Source of the DNA: an uncultured Rhodospirillaceae bacterium | GTDB lineage: Bacteria; Pseudomonadota; Alphaproteobacteria; Azospirillales; Azospirillaceae | NCBI GenBank assembly: GCA_937927415.1 | Contig: CALBDS010000057.1 | Coordinates: forward strand, 59,572 to 123,571 | Direction: 5' to 3' | DNA length: 64,000 bases | In this document: positions 1-8,910 of the stretch, piece by piece | How positions within the stretch are numbered: position 1 is the stretch's first letter | Layout: every line of letters begins with the position of its first letter | Position numbers and translations under genes: made by a program | Notes under the pieces: model-generated | What the model was told of the DNA's origin: nothing | The model's input: only the letters and a program-made list of their open reading frames with translations | Database searches by the model: none

Positions 1-1
1 C

Positions 2-463
2 ACCGCCGAGCTGGATTACGCCCGCCGCCTGCTGGAACGGGTGGTGGTCAAGGCGGAGCGCGCGGGCACCGCCGTCTTCACCGACGCCAACGACTGGATC
101 GGACGCCCCGTGGTCGTCGGCCAGCGCATCCTGCAGATCGCCGACCCTGAGCGGGTGGAGGCGCGCATCGCCCTGCCGGTGCGCGACGCCATCGCCCTGG
201 AACCGGGGGCGCGGGTCGATCTGTTTCTCGACAACGATCCCCTGAAGCGGCTGTCGGCAACGCTGGCCACCGCCAGCTTCGAAGCCGATATGACGCCGGC
301 CGGCGTTCTGGCCTACCGGCTGACCGCGACGCTTGAACCCGGCCAGGCACCCCCGCGCATCGGCCTGCAGGGGACCGCCAACGTCCACGGCCGTTCCGTG
401 CCGGTTCTGCTGTACCTGTTCCGCCGGCCGCTGACGGCGCTGCGCCAATGGGTGGGGGTCTGA
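2..463 (+). CDS. HlyD-family periplasmic adaptor, C-terminal part
   Basis: The reading frame is open from the left edge, so the start and N-terminal part lie outside the window. The visible 153 residues look like the end of a membrane-fusion (HlyD/RND adaptor) protein: a tail of the coiled-coil hairpin, a lipoyl/barrel segment containing GQRILQIADPERVEARIAL, and a beta-rich C-terminus. Such adaptors bridge an inner-membrane exporter to the outer membrane. The stop lies 3 bases before the next gene, which itself carries an HlyD-like part, so the two are probably co-transcribed and act in the same export machine. The family call is firm at the fold level; the cargo is unknown. Confidence 0.7.
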   Translation, partial: TAELDYARRLLERVVVKAERAGTAVFTDANDWIGRPVVVGQRILQIADPERVEARIALPVRDAIALEPGARVDLFLDNDPLKRLSATLATASFEADMTPAGVLAYRLTATLEPGQAPPRIGLQGTANVHGRSVPVLLYLFRRPLTALRQWVGV

Positions 464-466
464 TCC

Positions 467-2617
467 ATGACCATCGATCCGGCGGCCATCGATCCGGCGA
501 CCATCGCCCTGCCGCCGCTGCGGGATGACGTGCGGTTGATGGAAGGACCGCGCGACGCCGACGGGTCGCCGACCTGGACCATCCACGATCCGCTCCGCCA
601 GCGGTTCTACCGCATCGGCCACGCCGGCTTCGCGTTCCTGTCGCGCTGGCCGTTGGGAAACGCCGGGGCCGTGCTGAACGCGGTCACCGTCGAAACCGGG
701 GTGACGGCGGACGCCGATGACCTCGCCGCGTTCATCCGCTTTCTCGACGGCTGCGGCCTGCTGCGCGCCGACCGCCCGGAATCGGTGCAGGCCCTGCTGC
801 GGCAAGCGGCGGCGTCCCGGCTGTCCTGGCTGCGATGGCTGCTTCACCACTATCTCTTCATCCGCATTCCCCTGGTGCGCCCCGATGCCTTTCTGACGGC
901 GACCTTGCCGTTGGCGCGGCGGGTGCTGAACTGGCCGGTGTTCGCGCTGGTCCTGGCGCTGGGGGTGCTGGGCCTGATCCTGACCCTGCGGCAGTGGGAC
1001 GCCTTCCTCCACACGTTCCAGCATTTCTTTTCGGCGGAGGGGGCCGTCACCTTTGCCATCACCCTTTTCCTGGTCAAGGCGGTGCACGAGCTTGGGCACG
1101 CCTATGCCGCCAAGTCCTTCGGCTGCCGCGTCCCGACCATGGGGGTGGCGCTGCTGGTGATGCTGCCGGTGCTCTATACCGACGTGAACGATTCCTGGCG
1201 GCTCGTGTCCCGCCGGCAGCGCCTCATCATCGATGGGGCCGGTGTCGCCACCGAATTGGGGCTGGCGCTGATTGCAACCTTCCTGTGGAGCTTTCTGCCT
1301 GACGGCCCGGTGCGCAGCGCCGTCTTTCTGGTGGCAACCACCACCTGGGTATCGACCCTGGCGGTCAACCTCAGCCCGTTCATGCGGTTCGACGGCTATT
1401 ATCTGCTTTCGGACTGGCTGGGGGTGTCGAACCTGCAGGACCGCGCCTTCGCGCTGGCCCGCTGGCGGTTGCGCCGCTGGATGTTCGCCCTCGACGATCC
1501 CGCACCCGAGCGGTTTCCCCCCCGGACCCGGCGCATTCTGTTGGTCTATGCCTGGGCGACCTGGGTTTACCGGGCGGTGCTGTTTTTCGGCATCGCCCTT
1601 CTCGTCTACCACATGTTCTTCAAACTGCTGGGGATCCTGCTGATGCTGGTGGAGATCGGCTGGTTTCTGGCCCTGCCGGTGACCAACGAAGTGAAAGCCT
1701 GGTGGGTGCGGCGCGACCGCATCGGCTGGTCGCCCAATCTCGTGGTCACCGTGGCCCTGTTCGCCGGAATGCTGATCCTGCTGGCGGTCCCCTGGCAGAG
1801 CCGGGCCTCCCTGCCGGCGGTTCATCGCCCCATCGATTACGTCACCCTGTTCGCCCCGGTCCCGTCCCAAATCGCCGATCTGAACGTCGCGCCGGGACAG
1901 GTGGTCAGGGCGGGGGACAGCCTGTTCCGCCTCGACGCCCCCGAACTCGATCAACGGCTCACGCTGACCCGGCTTCGCCTTCAGGCGGTCAGCCTGCGCA
2001 TTCAGCGCCAGGCGGCCAGCCGGGACGATCTCGACAGCCTGCCCGCCCTTCAGCAGCAGATGGCGACCCTGCTTTCGGAAGAGGCCGGACTTCTGGCCCG
2101 CCAGCAGAAGCTGACCGTCCGCGCGCCGTTCGATGGCGTCGTCACCGATCTGGCCCCTGAGGTGAGGAGCGGCCTGTGGGTCAAGCCCGACCAGCCGCTC
2201 GGGCGGTTGGTCAACCGTGACCGCGCGCTGTTCGTCGCCTATCTTGCCGCCGCCGACCTTGACCGCGTGAAACCCGGCGCCATCGGCCGCTTTCTGCCCG
2301 AAGACCCCGCCCGCCCGGCCGTCGGGGTCGCGGTCACCGCCATCGAGCAGGTCAACACCGCCGTGCTCGCCATCCCCATGCTGTCCTCGACCCAGGGCGG
2401 GCCGATTGCGGCACAACCGGCCCCGTCCGGCGCCAACCGGGGCGCCCTTATCCCCAACGCGCCCCTGTACCGCGTCACCCTCGCCCCGCTCGCGGCGGGA
2501 CCGGCGCCCGAACAGGTCGTTCCCGGGATGGTGGTGGTCGAAGCCGGCGCCGTCAGCCCCCTTGACCGCATCTGGCGCGCCACCATCGGCGTGCTGATCC
2601 GGGAAAGCGGCTTCTGA
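467..2617 (+). CDS. M50-type membrane metalloprotease fused to HlyD-like adaptor
   Basis: A 716-residue integral membrane protein. An N-terminal PqqD-like soluble region (about residues 20-110) is followed by hydrophobic segments and the zinc motif HELGH at residues 207-211, with the second M50 signature near PVLYTDVNDSWRL. After a further set of membrane helices (to about 450), the C-terminal 250 residues form an HlyD-like lipoyl/coiled-coil/barrel unit (VAPGQVVRAGDSLFRLDAPE, then VRAPFDGVVTDLAP). This is the architecture of the putative peptide zinc metalloprotease family found beside HlyD adaptors and export ATPases. It probably processes or helps export a peptide, but no precursor peptide is visible here. 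Start is the ATG 3 bases after the preceding stop. Confidence 0.8.
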   Translation: MTIDPAAIDPATIALPPLRDDVRLMEGPRDADGSPTWTIHDPLRQRFYRIGHAGFAFLSRWPLGNAGAVLNAVTVETGVTADADDLAAFIRFLDGCGLLRADRPESVQALLRQAAASRLSWLRWLLHHYLFIRIPLVRPDAFLTATLPLARRVLNWPVFALVLALGVLGLILTLRQWDAFLHTFQHFFSAEGAVTFAITLFLVKAVHELGHAYAAKSFGCRVPTMGVALLVMLPVLYTDVNDSWRLVSRRQRLIIDGAGVATELGLALIATFLWSFLPDGPVRSAVFLVATTTWVSTLAVNLSPFMRFDGYYLLSDWLGVSNLQDRAFALARWRLRRWMFALDDPAPERFPPRTRRILLVYAWATWVYRAVLFFGIALLVYHMFFKLLGILLMLVEIGWFLALPVTNEVKAWWVRRDRIGWSPNLVVTVALFAGMLILLAVPWQSRASLPAVHRPIDYVTLFAPVPSQIADLNVAPGQVVRAGDSLFRLDAPELDQRLTLTRLRLQAVSLRIQRQAASRDDLDSLPALQQQMATLLSEEAGLLARQQKLTVRAPFDGVVTDLAPEVRSGLWVKPDQPLGRLVNRDRALFVAYLAAADLDRVKPGAIGRFLPEDPARPAVGVAVTAIEQVNTAVLAIPMLSSTQGGPIAAQPAPSGANRGALIPNAPLYRVTLAPLAAGPAPEQVVPGMVVVEAGAVSPLDRIWRATIGVLIRESGF

Positions 2618-2647
2618 TCCGGATCGGGGAAGCCACCCGGGCCGGTA

Positions 2648-3820
2648 TCATCCCGTCGGCCCTATGCCCTGCCGGAGCCGTTCCGCGAGGCGTTCGAGCA
2701 TGGCGGCGCAGGCCGCCATCTGGCTGGTTTCGATGAATTCGTCGGGCTTGTGGGCCTGGGCGATGGATCCCGGACCGCACACGACGGTGGGGATCCCCAG
2801 CCGGCTGGCGTACAGCCCGCCTTCGGTGCCGAACGAGATCTTGCCGGTGCTGTTGCCGCCGGTCAGGCTTTTGACGAAGGCGATCACCTCCGCCTCGGCC
2901 GGCGTGTCCAGGGCCGGGTAGCTGGACAGGGGAACCAGACGGACATCGGCCTGGGGAAAACGCTCCCTGGCCTGGGTGCGGACCTGCGCGATGACGGCCT
3001 CGACGGCAGCCATCAGCCCGTCGATGTCATCCTGCGGCAGATGCCGGATCTCGAAATCGAACCAGCACAGGTTGGGCACGATGTTCAGCGCCTCGCCCCC
3101 GTGGATGCGGCCCACATGGATGGTGGTGTGGGCGACCTCGTAGGCTCCATCGTGATGGCCGTGACAGCAGATATCCGATTGCAGGCGGCGAAGGCCGGCG
3201 ATGATGTCGCACGCCATATGAATGGCGTTCAGGCCCGCATCGGGCAGGCTGGAGTGCGCCTCCACCCCGACGCATTCGATCCGGGCGGCGGTCTTGCCCT
3301 TGTGGGCGCTGACCACCTGCATCAGCGTCGGTTCGCCGACGATGCAGAAACGGGGCTGGACCGGCATGGTCTGCATCATGTCCAGCAGCCGCTGCACCCC
3401 CAGGCACCCGATCTCCTCGTCGTACGACAGCGAGATCGTGAGCGGGGTGCGGAGGTCCAGCCCCTTTATCCAGCGGGCCAGGGCCAGGACGCAGGCGATG
3501 AATCCCTTCATGTCCGCCGTGCCGCGGCCATAGAGCGTGCCGCCCTCGCGGCGCAGGGCGAAGGGATCCGAACGCCATTCCTGCCCGTCCACCGGCACGA
3601 CGTCGGTGTGCCCGGACAGCATCACCCCCGGCTGGTCCCGGGGGCCGATGACGGCGTGCAGATTGGCCTTGCGGCCATCCTCCGACACCACGCGGGAGGT
3701 GTGCGCGCCCGCATCCCGCAGGATGGCTTCGGCATAGGCGATCAGGTCCAGGTTGCCGTCGCGGCTGACGGTGGGAAAGGCGACCAGCCGCGCCAGGATC
3801 TCAAGGCTTTCGGTCAGCAT
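2648..3820 (-). CDS. ArgE-type M20 metallo-deacylase (acetylornithine deacetylase family)
   Basis: A 390-residue zinc-dependent amidohydrolase of the M20/ArgE family, normal length. Visible metal and catalytic motifs are SGHTDVVP, GRGTADMKGF, the catalytic glutamates in YDEEIG, GEPT, and the late histidine in AQAHKPDEF. Family members hydrolyse N-acyl amino acids such as N-acetylornithine. It ends an operon with the aldehyde dehydrogenase 4 bases upstream and lies next to amine-oxidising genes, so here it more likely releases an amine or amino acid from an N-acyl conjugate than makes arginine. That substrate shift is inference from context; true ArgE activity cannot be excluded. Confidence 0.85.
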   Translation of the reverse strand: MLTESLEILARLVAFPTVSRDGNLDLIAYAEAILRDAGAHTSRVVSEDGRKANLHAVIGPRDQPGVMLSGHTDVVPVDGQEWRSDPFALRREGGTLYGRGTADMKGFIACVLALARWIKGLDLRTPLTISLSYDEEIGCLGVQRLLDMMQTMPVQPRFCIVGEPTLMQVVSAHKGKTAARIECVGVEAHSSLPDAGLNAIHMACDIIAGLRRLQSDICCHGHHDGAYEVAHTTIHVGRIHGGEALNIVPNLCWFDFEIRHLPQDDIDGLMAAVEAVIAQVRTQARERFPQADVRLVPLSSYPALDTPAEAEVIAFVKSLTGGNSTGKISFGTEGGLYASRLGIPTVVCGPGSIAQAHKPDEFIETSQMAACAAMLERLAERLRQGIGPTG

Positions 3821-3824
3821 GGCG

Positions 3825-5327
3825 TCAGTACTTGATCCAGACGGTTTTCAACGCGGTGTATTTTTCCAGCGCGTGCAGCGACAGATCCCGGCCATGACCC
3901 GACTGCTTCATGCCGCCGAACGGTGTCTGCGGGCTGAGCGCATCGACGGTGTTGACCGAGACGGTGCCGGCCCGCAGCCGTTCCGACAAACGCAGCGCCC
4001 GGCCCAGCGAACCGGTCCAGACCGACGCCGCCAGGCCATAGATGCTGTCGTTGGCCAGGGCGACGGCCTCGTCCTCGGTCTTGAAGGAGAGAACGGCCAG
4101 GACGGGGCCGAAGATCTCGTCACGGGCAAGGGCGTGGCCGGGGGCGACCTGATCGAAGATCGTGGGTTCGATGAAACAATCGCTGCCGCCATGGCTGATC
4201 CGCCGCCCGCCCAGAACCAGCCGGGCATCCTGCCGGCCGCGGCGGATGGCCTCCTCCACCCGGTCCGCATGGCGCTTTTCCACCAGGGCACCGGCACGGT
4301 TGACGGGATCCAGGGGATCCCCCGGCATCCAGGTGGCCGCGTGTTTGACCAGCAATTCAAGGAAGCGGTCCTTGATGCTGTCCTGAACCAGAAGCCGGGA
4401 ATTGGCCGAACAGATCTCCCCCTGATTGAAGAAAATGCCGAAGGCGGCCATCTCCGCCGCCCGGTCCAGATCCTCGCAATCCTCGAAGACGAGGTTCGGG
4501 CTTTTGCCGCCGCATTCCAGCCACACCGGCTTCATGTTGCTTTGGGCGGCATAGGACAGGAACAGCTTGCCGACCTCGGTCGAGCCGGTGAAGGCCAGCG
4601 CATCGACGTCGCCATGCAGCCCCAGCGCCTTGCCCGCGGTTTCGCCCAAGCCGGGAACCACGTTGAGCACACCCGCCGGCAGGCCGGCTTCCAGCGCCAG
4701 AAGGCCCAGCTTGATGGCGGACAGGGGCGATTGCTCCGCCGGCTTCAGGACCACCGAATTCCCGGCGGCAAGGGCCGGCGCGCATTTCCAACTGGCAAGG
4801 TCGAGCGGGAAGTTCCACGGGACCACGGCGGCCACGACGCCCACGGCCTCGCGCCGGATCATCGCCAGATCGCCGGGGGCGGTGGGGGCGACGTGGTCGT
4901 ACACCTTGTCGATGGCCTCGGCGGTCCATTGCCAGACGGCGGCGGCACCGGGAACATCGATGGTCAGGGCATCCATCACCGGCTTGCCCATGTCCAGGCT
5001 GTCCAGCAGCGCCAGTTCCTGGGCGTTTGCGCGGATCAGGTCGGCCAGACGCAGCAGGACCGCCTTGCGCTCCGCCGGCGGGCGGCGCGACCAGACACCG
5101 CTGTCGAAGGTCCGCCGCGCCGACGCCACGGCAACCTGCACGTCGTCGGCCGTGCCGGCGGCGATGTCGGCGATGACCCGGCCCGTGGCCGGATTGACGC
5201 TCGGAAACGTTCCGCCGTCCACGGCAGGCCTCAGCGTGCCGTCGATCAGGATGCCGGTGGAAAAGGAAAGGGCAGCGGCGGCGTCGCGCCAATAAGCATG
5301 ATTGAGGACGGGCATCGGTGAGGTCAT
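3825..5327 (-). CDS. NAD(P)-dependent aldehyde dehydrogenase, PuuC-like
   Basis: About 500 residues. It oxidises an aldehyde to the acid, probably a gamma-aminoaldehyde derived from an amine. Motifs seen: VPWNFP, FTGSTEVGK (nucleotide binding), the catalytic glutamate in WLECGGKSPN, the catalytic-cysteine region FNQGEICSANSR, and EIFGPVL. Overall it reads most like gamma-glutamyl-gamma-aminobutyraldehyde dehydrogenase (PuuC). The reading frame opens 165 bases further upstream, but that extension is unlike the family; the ATG at 5327 gives a normal N-terminus and has CGGAG about 12 bases ahead, with ATG at 5315 a close alternative. It is first in an operon with the ArgE-type deacylase and divergent from the amine dehydrogenase. 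Confidence 0.85.
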   Translation of the reverse strand: MTSPMPVLNHAYWRDAAAALSFSTGILIDGTLRPAVDGGTFPSVNPATGRVIADIAAGTADDVQVAVASARRTFDSGVWSRRPPAERKAVLLRLADLIRANAQELALLDSLDMGKPVMDALTIDVPGAAAVWQWTAEAIDKVYDHVAPTAPGDLAMIRREAVGVVAAVVPWNFPLDLASWKCAPALAAGNSVVLKPAEQSPLSAIKLGLLALEAGLPAGVLNVVPGLGETAGKALGLHGDVDALAFTGSTEVGKLFLSYAAQSNMKPVWLECGGKSPNLVFEDCEDLDRAAEMAAFGIFFNQGEICSANSRLLVQDSIKDRFLELLVKHAATWMPGDPLDPVNRAGALVEKRHADRVEEAIRRGRQDARLVLGGRRISHGGSDCFIEPTIFDQVAPGHALARDEIFGPVLAVLSFKTEDEAVALANDSIYGLAASVWTGSLGRALRLSERLRAGTVSVNTVDALSPQTPFGGMKQSGHGRDLSLHALEKYTALKTVWIKY

Positions 5328-5714
5328 CGGGGGGCGTGCTCCGGACAAGGGCCAGTCGGGTTCAGGATGGGAGAAAAAAACCGGCCCGTAACCCCCGATA
5401 AACCAACGCCTTGCTTCGGTTTCCCCAATGCAGGGAAATGGGCATTTGCCTAATTTTCGAGCGTCTTTTTGCTCAGCACAAAAGCTAAGCAAAGCAAAGG
5501 AATTTGCGAATTTAGCCCAAGCAACCGCCGGCCCATAGTTTCCCCATCACATCGGGTTCGATGCCGGCGAACGTCTGAACCAACCCGTATCAGGTGTTTG
5601 CCGGCCGCCGCCACGGCGACGCCCCACCCTTGTGGGCGCGGAAAAGCCGGCGTGGCGTTTGACCGCAATGCGGCACCTCCCGTCACGGGGGGCCGGTATA
5701 AGAGGTGCAGGCGA
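5328..5714. promoter_or_regulatory. Divergent intergenic control region
   Basis: A 387-base gap between the divergent aldehyde dehydrogenase and amine dehydrogenase genes. It should hold both promoters and probably the binding site for the LysR-type regulator encoded downstream. The stretch 5440-5525 is clearly more AT-rich than its surroundings and contains short dyads (GAGC-N8-GCTC near 5459 and AGC-rich half sites near 5475-5495). No gene was credible; open frames here are extensions of the flanking genes. Exact -35/-10 boxes are not convincing. Confidence 0.5.
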
Positions 5715-7808
5715 ATGCCCAGAGATCCCCGTTACGATATCCTGTTCGAGCCGGTGCGGATCGGTCCCGTGACAGCACGGAACCGCTTCTATCAGGTGCC
5801 GCACTGCAACGGCATGGGCTACCGCGACGCATCCGGGCTGGCGGCCATGCGGGCGATCAAGGCCGAGGGCGGCTGGGGTGTGGTGTGCACCGAGCAGACG
5901 GAGATCCACCCCACCTCGGACATCAGCCCCTTTATCGAACTCAGGGCCTGGAGTGACCAGGACATCCCCATGCTGGCCCGCGTTGCCGACGGGGTGCACG
6001 CCCACGGCGCCCTTGCGGGGCTGCAGCTTTGCCACAACGGCATGAACAGCCCGAACCTGACATCGCGCGAGATCCCGCTGGGGCCTGTCGATCTGCCGGT
6101 TGCCACCTTCACCAACGATCCGGTTCAGGCCCGGGCCATGGACAGGCAGGACATCGCCGACCTTCGCCATTGGCACCGGCAGGCGGCGCTGCGGGCCAAA
6201 AGGGCCGATTACGACATCGTGTATGTCTATGCCGGCAAGCTGTTCGGCGGCCCGATGTTCTTCCTGTCGCGCCGCTACAACACCCGCGGCGACGAATACG
6301 GCGGAAGCCTGGAAAACCGGGCGCGTCTGCTGCGGGAACTGCTGGAGGACACGCGGGACGCGGTGGGTGACCGCTGTGCCGTGGCCTGCCGTATTTCCGT
6401 GGATGAACTGATCGGCCCCGACGGCCTGCACCGGGAGGAGGCGGAGGAGGTCATCGGGCTGCTGGGGGACATCCCCGACCTGTGGGATCTCACCCTGTCG
6501 GGGTGGGAGAACGACAGCCAGACCTCCCGCTTCTCGCCCGAAGCCTATCAGGAGCCGTTCGTCCACACCATCAAGCGGTTCACCCGCAAGCCGGTGGTGG
6601 GGGTCGGCCGCTTCACCTCCCCCGACACCATGGTCCGCATGGTCAAAAGCGGAATCCTCGATCTGGTCGGCGCGGCGCGGCCCTCCATCGCCGATCCCTT
6701 CCTGCCCAAGAAGCTGGAGGAGGGGCGCATCGACGACATCCGCGAATGCATCGGCTGCAACATCTGCGTGTCCGGCGATTTCACGGCCTCGCCCTCGCGC
6801 TGCACGCAAAACCCGTCGATGGGCGAGGAATGGCGGCGCGGCTGGCACCCCGAATACATCCGCCCCCGGCAATCGGACGACCGCGTTCTGGTGGTGGGCG
6901 CCGGCCCGGCGGGGCTGGAGGCGGCGATGATGCTCAGCCGCCGCGGCCATGAGGTCAGCTTGGCGGAGGCCTCCGCCACCCTCGGCGGGCGGGTGGAGAG
7001 GGAGCGGCGTCTCCCCGGCCTGTCGGCCTGGGGCCGGGTGGTCGATTACCGGCAGCAGCAGATCATCACCGATCCGCGCATCGCGCTTTTCCGCGACAGC
7101 CCTCTGGACGCCGGGACGGTTCTGGAACTGGGGGCCGAACGCGTGGTTCTGGCGACCGGCTCCCACTGGCGCGCCGACGGCGTTGGCCGCCGGGTGCTGA
7201 AGCCGGTCCCCATGGCCGAAGGGGTCGAGGTGCTGACCCCCGATCACCTCATGGACGGCACCCTGCCCACGGCGCGCAGCGTGATCGTTTATGACGACGA
7301 CCACTATTACATGGCGGGGGTTCTGGCCGAGCTTCTGGCGGTCAAGGGCTACGCCGTCACCTATGTCACGCCCGCCGCCGACGCCTCCACCTGGATGCAC
7401 GCCACCATGGAGCAGCACCGGGTTCAGGCACGGCTGATCGGCTTGGGCGTCACCATCGTGCCGCACCGGATCCTGGTGTCGGTGGATACCGGCGGCATCA
7501 TGGCCGCCTGCGCCTTTACCGGGCGGGAAGAGCGCATCGAGGGCGGCGCCCTGGTCAGCGTGACCGCCCGGCTGCCCCGGCTCGACCTGTGGCACGCGCT
7601 TCAGGCCTGCAAGGCCGAATGGGCGGATGCCGGCATCAAGAGCGTGACGCGGATCGGCGATTCCCTGGCGCCCGGCACCATCGCCGCCGCCGTCTTCTCG
7701 GGCCGCCGCTATGCCGAGGAACTGGACGCCCCGCCCTGGTCCGACGGCCTGCCCTTCCGCCGGGAAGTGACCGGCCTGTCCGACGATTACCGCATCCCGG
7801 GGCTTTAA
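5715..7808 (+). CDS. Histamine/trimethylamine-dehydrogenase-type iron-sulfur flavoprotein
   Basis: 697 residues, the usual size for this family. An N-terminal FMN TIM barrel (about 1-340) carries FEPVRIGPVTARNRFYQVPH followed by CNGMGYRD, a signature I associate with the histamine dehydrogenase branch rather than trimethylamine dehydrogenase. The [4Fe-4S] ligands are C-x2-C-x2-C-x11-C starting at Cys345, the same number as in trimethylamine dehydrogenase. The C-terminal Rossmann region begins at VLVVGAGPAGLEAAMML. It should oxidatively deaminate an amine to aldehyde plus ammonia, passing electrons to an ETF or other acceptor. GAGGTG lies 8 bases before the chosen ATG. First gene of the import/oxidation operon; a paralogue lies at 14.8-16.9 kb. 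Confidence 0.85.
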   Translation: MPRDPRYDILFEPVRIGPVTARNRFYQVPHCNGMGYRDASGLAAMRAIKAEGGWGVVCTEQTEIHPTSDISPFIELRAWSDQDIPMLARVADGVHAHGALAGLQLCHNGMNSPNLTSREIPLGPVDLPVATFTNDPVQARAMDRQDIADLRHWHRQAALRAKRADYDIVYVYAGKLFGGPMFFLSRRYNTRGDEYGGSLENRARLLRELLEDTRDAVGDRCAVACRISVDELIGPDGLHREEAEEVIGLLGDIPDLWDLTLSGWENDSQTSRFSPEAYQEPFVHTIKRFTRKPVVGVGRFTSPDTMVRMVKSGILDLVGAARPSIADPFLPKKLEEGRIDDIRECIGCNICVSGDFTASPSRCTQNPSMGEEWRRGWHPEYIRPRQSDDRVLVVGAGPAGLEAAMMLSRRGHEVSLAEASATLGGRVERERRLPGLSAWGRVVDYRQQQIITDPRIALFRDSPLDAGTVLELGAERVVLATGSHWRADGVGRRVLKPVPMAEGVEVLTPDHLMDGTLPTARSVIVYDDDHYYMAGVLAELLAVKGYAVTYVTPAADASTWMHATMEQHRVQARLIGLGVTIVPHRILVSVDTGGIMAACAFTGREERIEGGALVSVTARLPRLDLWHALQACKAEWADAGIKSVTRIGDSLAPGTIAAAVFSGRRYAEELDAPPWSDGLPFRREVTGLSDDYRIPGL

Positions 7809-7852
7809 GGCCGCCGGTACTTCAAATCCTACCCTCTCAAAGGAGTAACGGA

Positions 7853-8851
7853 ATGCGTATGGGATCTTTCCGCAAGACGACGCTGACGGCCGCGCTGGGC
7901 CTGGGGTTGGGTCTGGGACTGGGTGTTACCGCCGCCGAGGCCGGAACCCTTTCCATCGCTCACACCACCTGGGTCGGGTATGGGCCTTTGTACCTTGCCC
8001 GCGACCTGGGATACTTCAAGGAGCAGGGGCTGACCGTTGACCTGCAGACCATCGAGGAAGCGTCGATCTACATGGCCGGCGTGGCGTCGGGCAAGCTGAG
8101 CGGCAGCGCGTCCACCGTTGACGAGATCCTCAAGTACCGTTCGTCCAACTTCTGCTTCAAGGCGGTGGTCGCCCTCGACGAAAGCCACGGCGGCGACGGG
8201 CTGGTGGTGGACAAGAGCATCACCTCCATCGCCGCGCTGAAGGGCAAGACCGTGGCGCTGAACGAGGGATCGACGTCCGAATTCTGGTTCTCCTACATCC
8301 TGGGCCAGAACGGGATGTCGCTGAAGGACGTCACGGTTTCCAACATGACCGCCGACGATGCCGCCGCCGCCCTGATCGCCAAGCGCGTGCCGGCGGCGGT
8401 GTCGTGGGAACCGAACCTGACCAACGTCCGCAAGAACGGCCACGGCAACCTTCTGGCCGACAGCTCGTCCACCCCCGGCGTGATCGTCGATGTGGTGGCG
8501 CTGTCCTGCTCGGTCATCGAAAAGCAGCCGGGCGACGTCAAGGCGCTGGTCGATGGTCTGGCGAAAGCCAACGAATTCATCAAGACCAACCCGGACAAGG
8601 CCTATGCGATCATGGCCCAGGGGGTCGGCGGCTATCTGAAGGACGCCAAGGACTTCGCCGAAAGCGCCAAGGGCGTCCGTTTCTATGACGCGGCCCAGAA
8701 CGCCGCCTATCTCGGCACGGCCGCGGCCCCCGGCCCCATCGCCGATCTGGTCAAGAGCGCGGACGCCCTCTGGTCCACGCTGGGCAAGACCCACATGAAG
8801 GTCGATTACGCCGTCATGGTCGAGCCGAAATTCGTCCACGCCCATCCCTGA
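7853..8851 (+). CDS. NitT/TauT-type ABC substrate-binding protein
   Basis: 332 residues with a clear Sec signal peptide: basic RMGSFRKT, a Leu/Gly-rich core, and likely cleavage after AEA near residue 29. The mature protein begins TLSIAHTTWVGYGPLYLARD, typical of the SsuA/NrtA/TauA class of periplasmic binding proteins (aliphatic sulfonates, nitrate, taurine, pyrimidine precursors). AGGAG sits 7 bases before the ATG. It is followed by its permease and ATPase, so it sets the specificity of the importer. Given the amine-oxidising enzymes on both sides, the ligand is probably an organic amine or N-containing compound; this is inference. Confidence 0.88.
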   Translation: MRMGSFRKTTLTAALGLGLGLGLGVTAAEAGTLSIAHTTWVGYGPLYLARDLGYFKEQGLTVDLQTIEEASIYMAGVASGKLSGSASTVDEILKYRSSNFCFKAVVALDESHGGDGLVVDKSITSIAALKGKTVALNEGSTSEFWFSYILGQNGMSLKDVTVSNMTADDAAAALIAKRVPAAVSWEPNLTNVRKNGHGNLLADSSSTPGVIVDVVALSCSVIEKQPGDVKALVDGLAKANEFIKTNPDKAYAIMAQGVGGYLKDAKDFAESAKGVRFYDAAQNAAYLGTAAAPGPIADLVKSADALWSTLGKTHMKVDYAVMVEPKFVHAHP

Positions 8852-8859
8852 TTGAGCCG

Positions 8860-8889
8860 TCCGGCCCGGCCCCCGCCAGCCGGGCCGGA
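8860..8889 (+). terminator. Intercistronic GC hairpin after the binding-protein gene
   Basis: A perfect 11-bp stem (TCCGGCCCGGC and its complement) with an 8-base loop, starting 8 bases after the binding-protein stop and 21 bases before the permease start. There is no T-run, so it is better read as a partial terminator or mRNA stabiliser that raises binding-protein level over permease, a common arrangement in ABC operons. Confidence 0.6.
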
Positions 8890-8910
8890 GCGGCGTGAAA
8901 GGATCGCTTT

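Noticed and set aside
2750..5321. Long plus-strand frames opposite the deacylase and aldehyde dehydrogenase
   Set aside because: They mirror the third-position GC bias of the real minus-strand genes and have no protein-like motifs.
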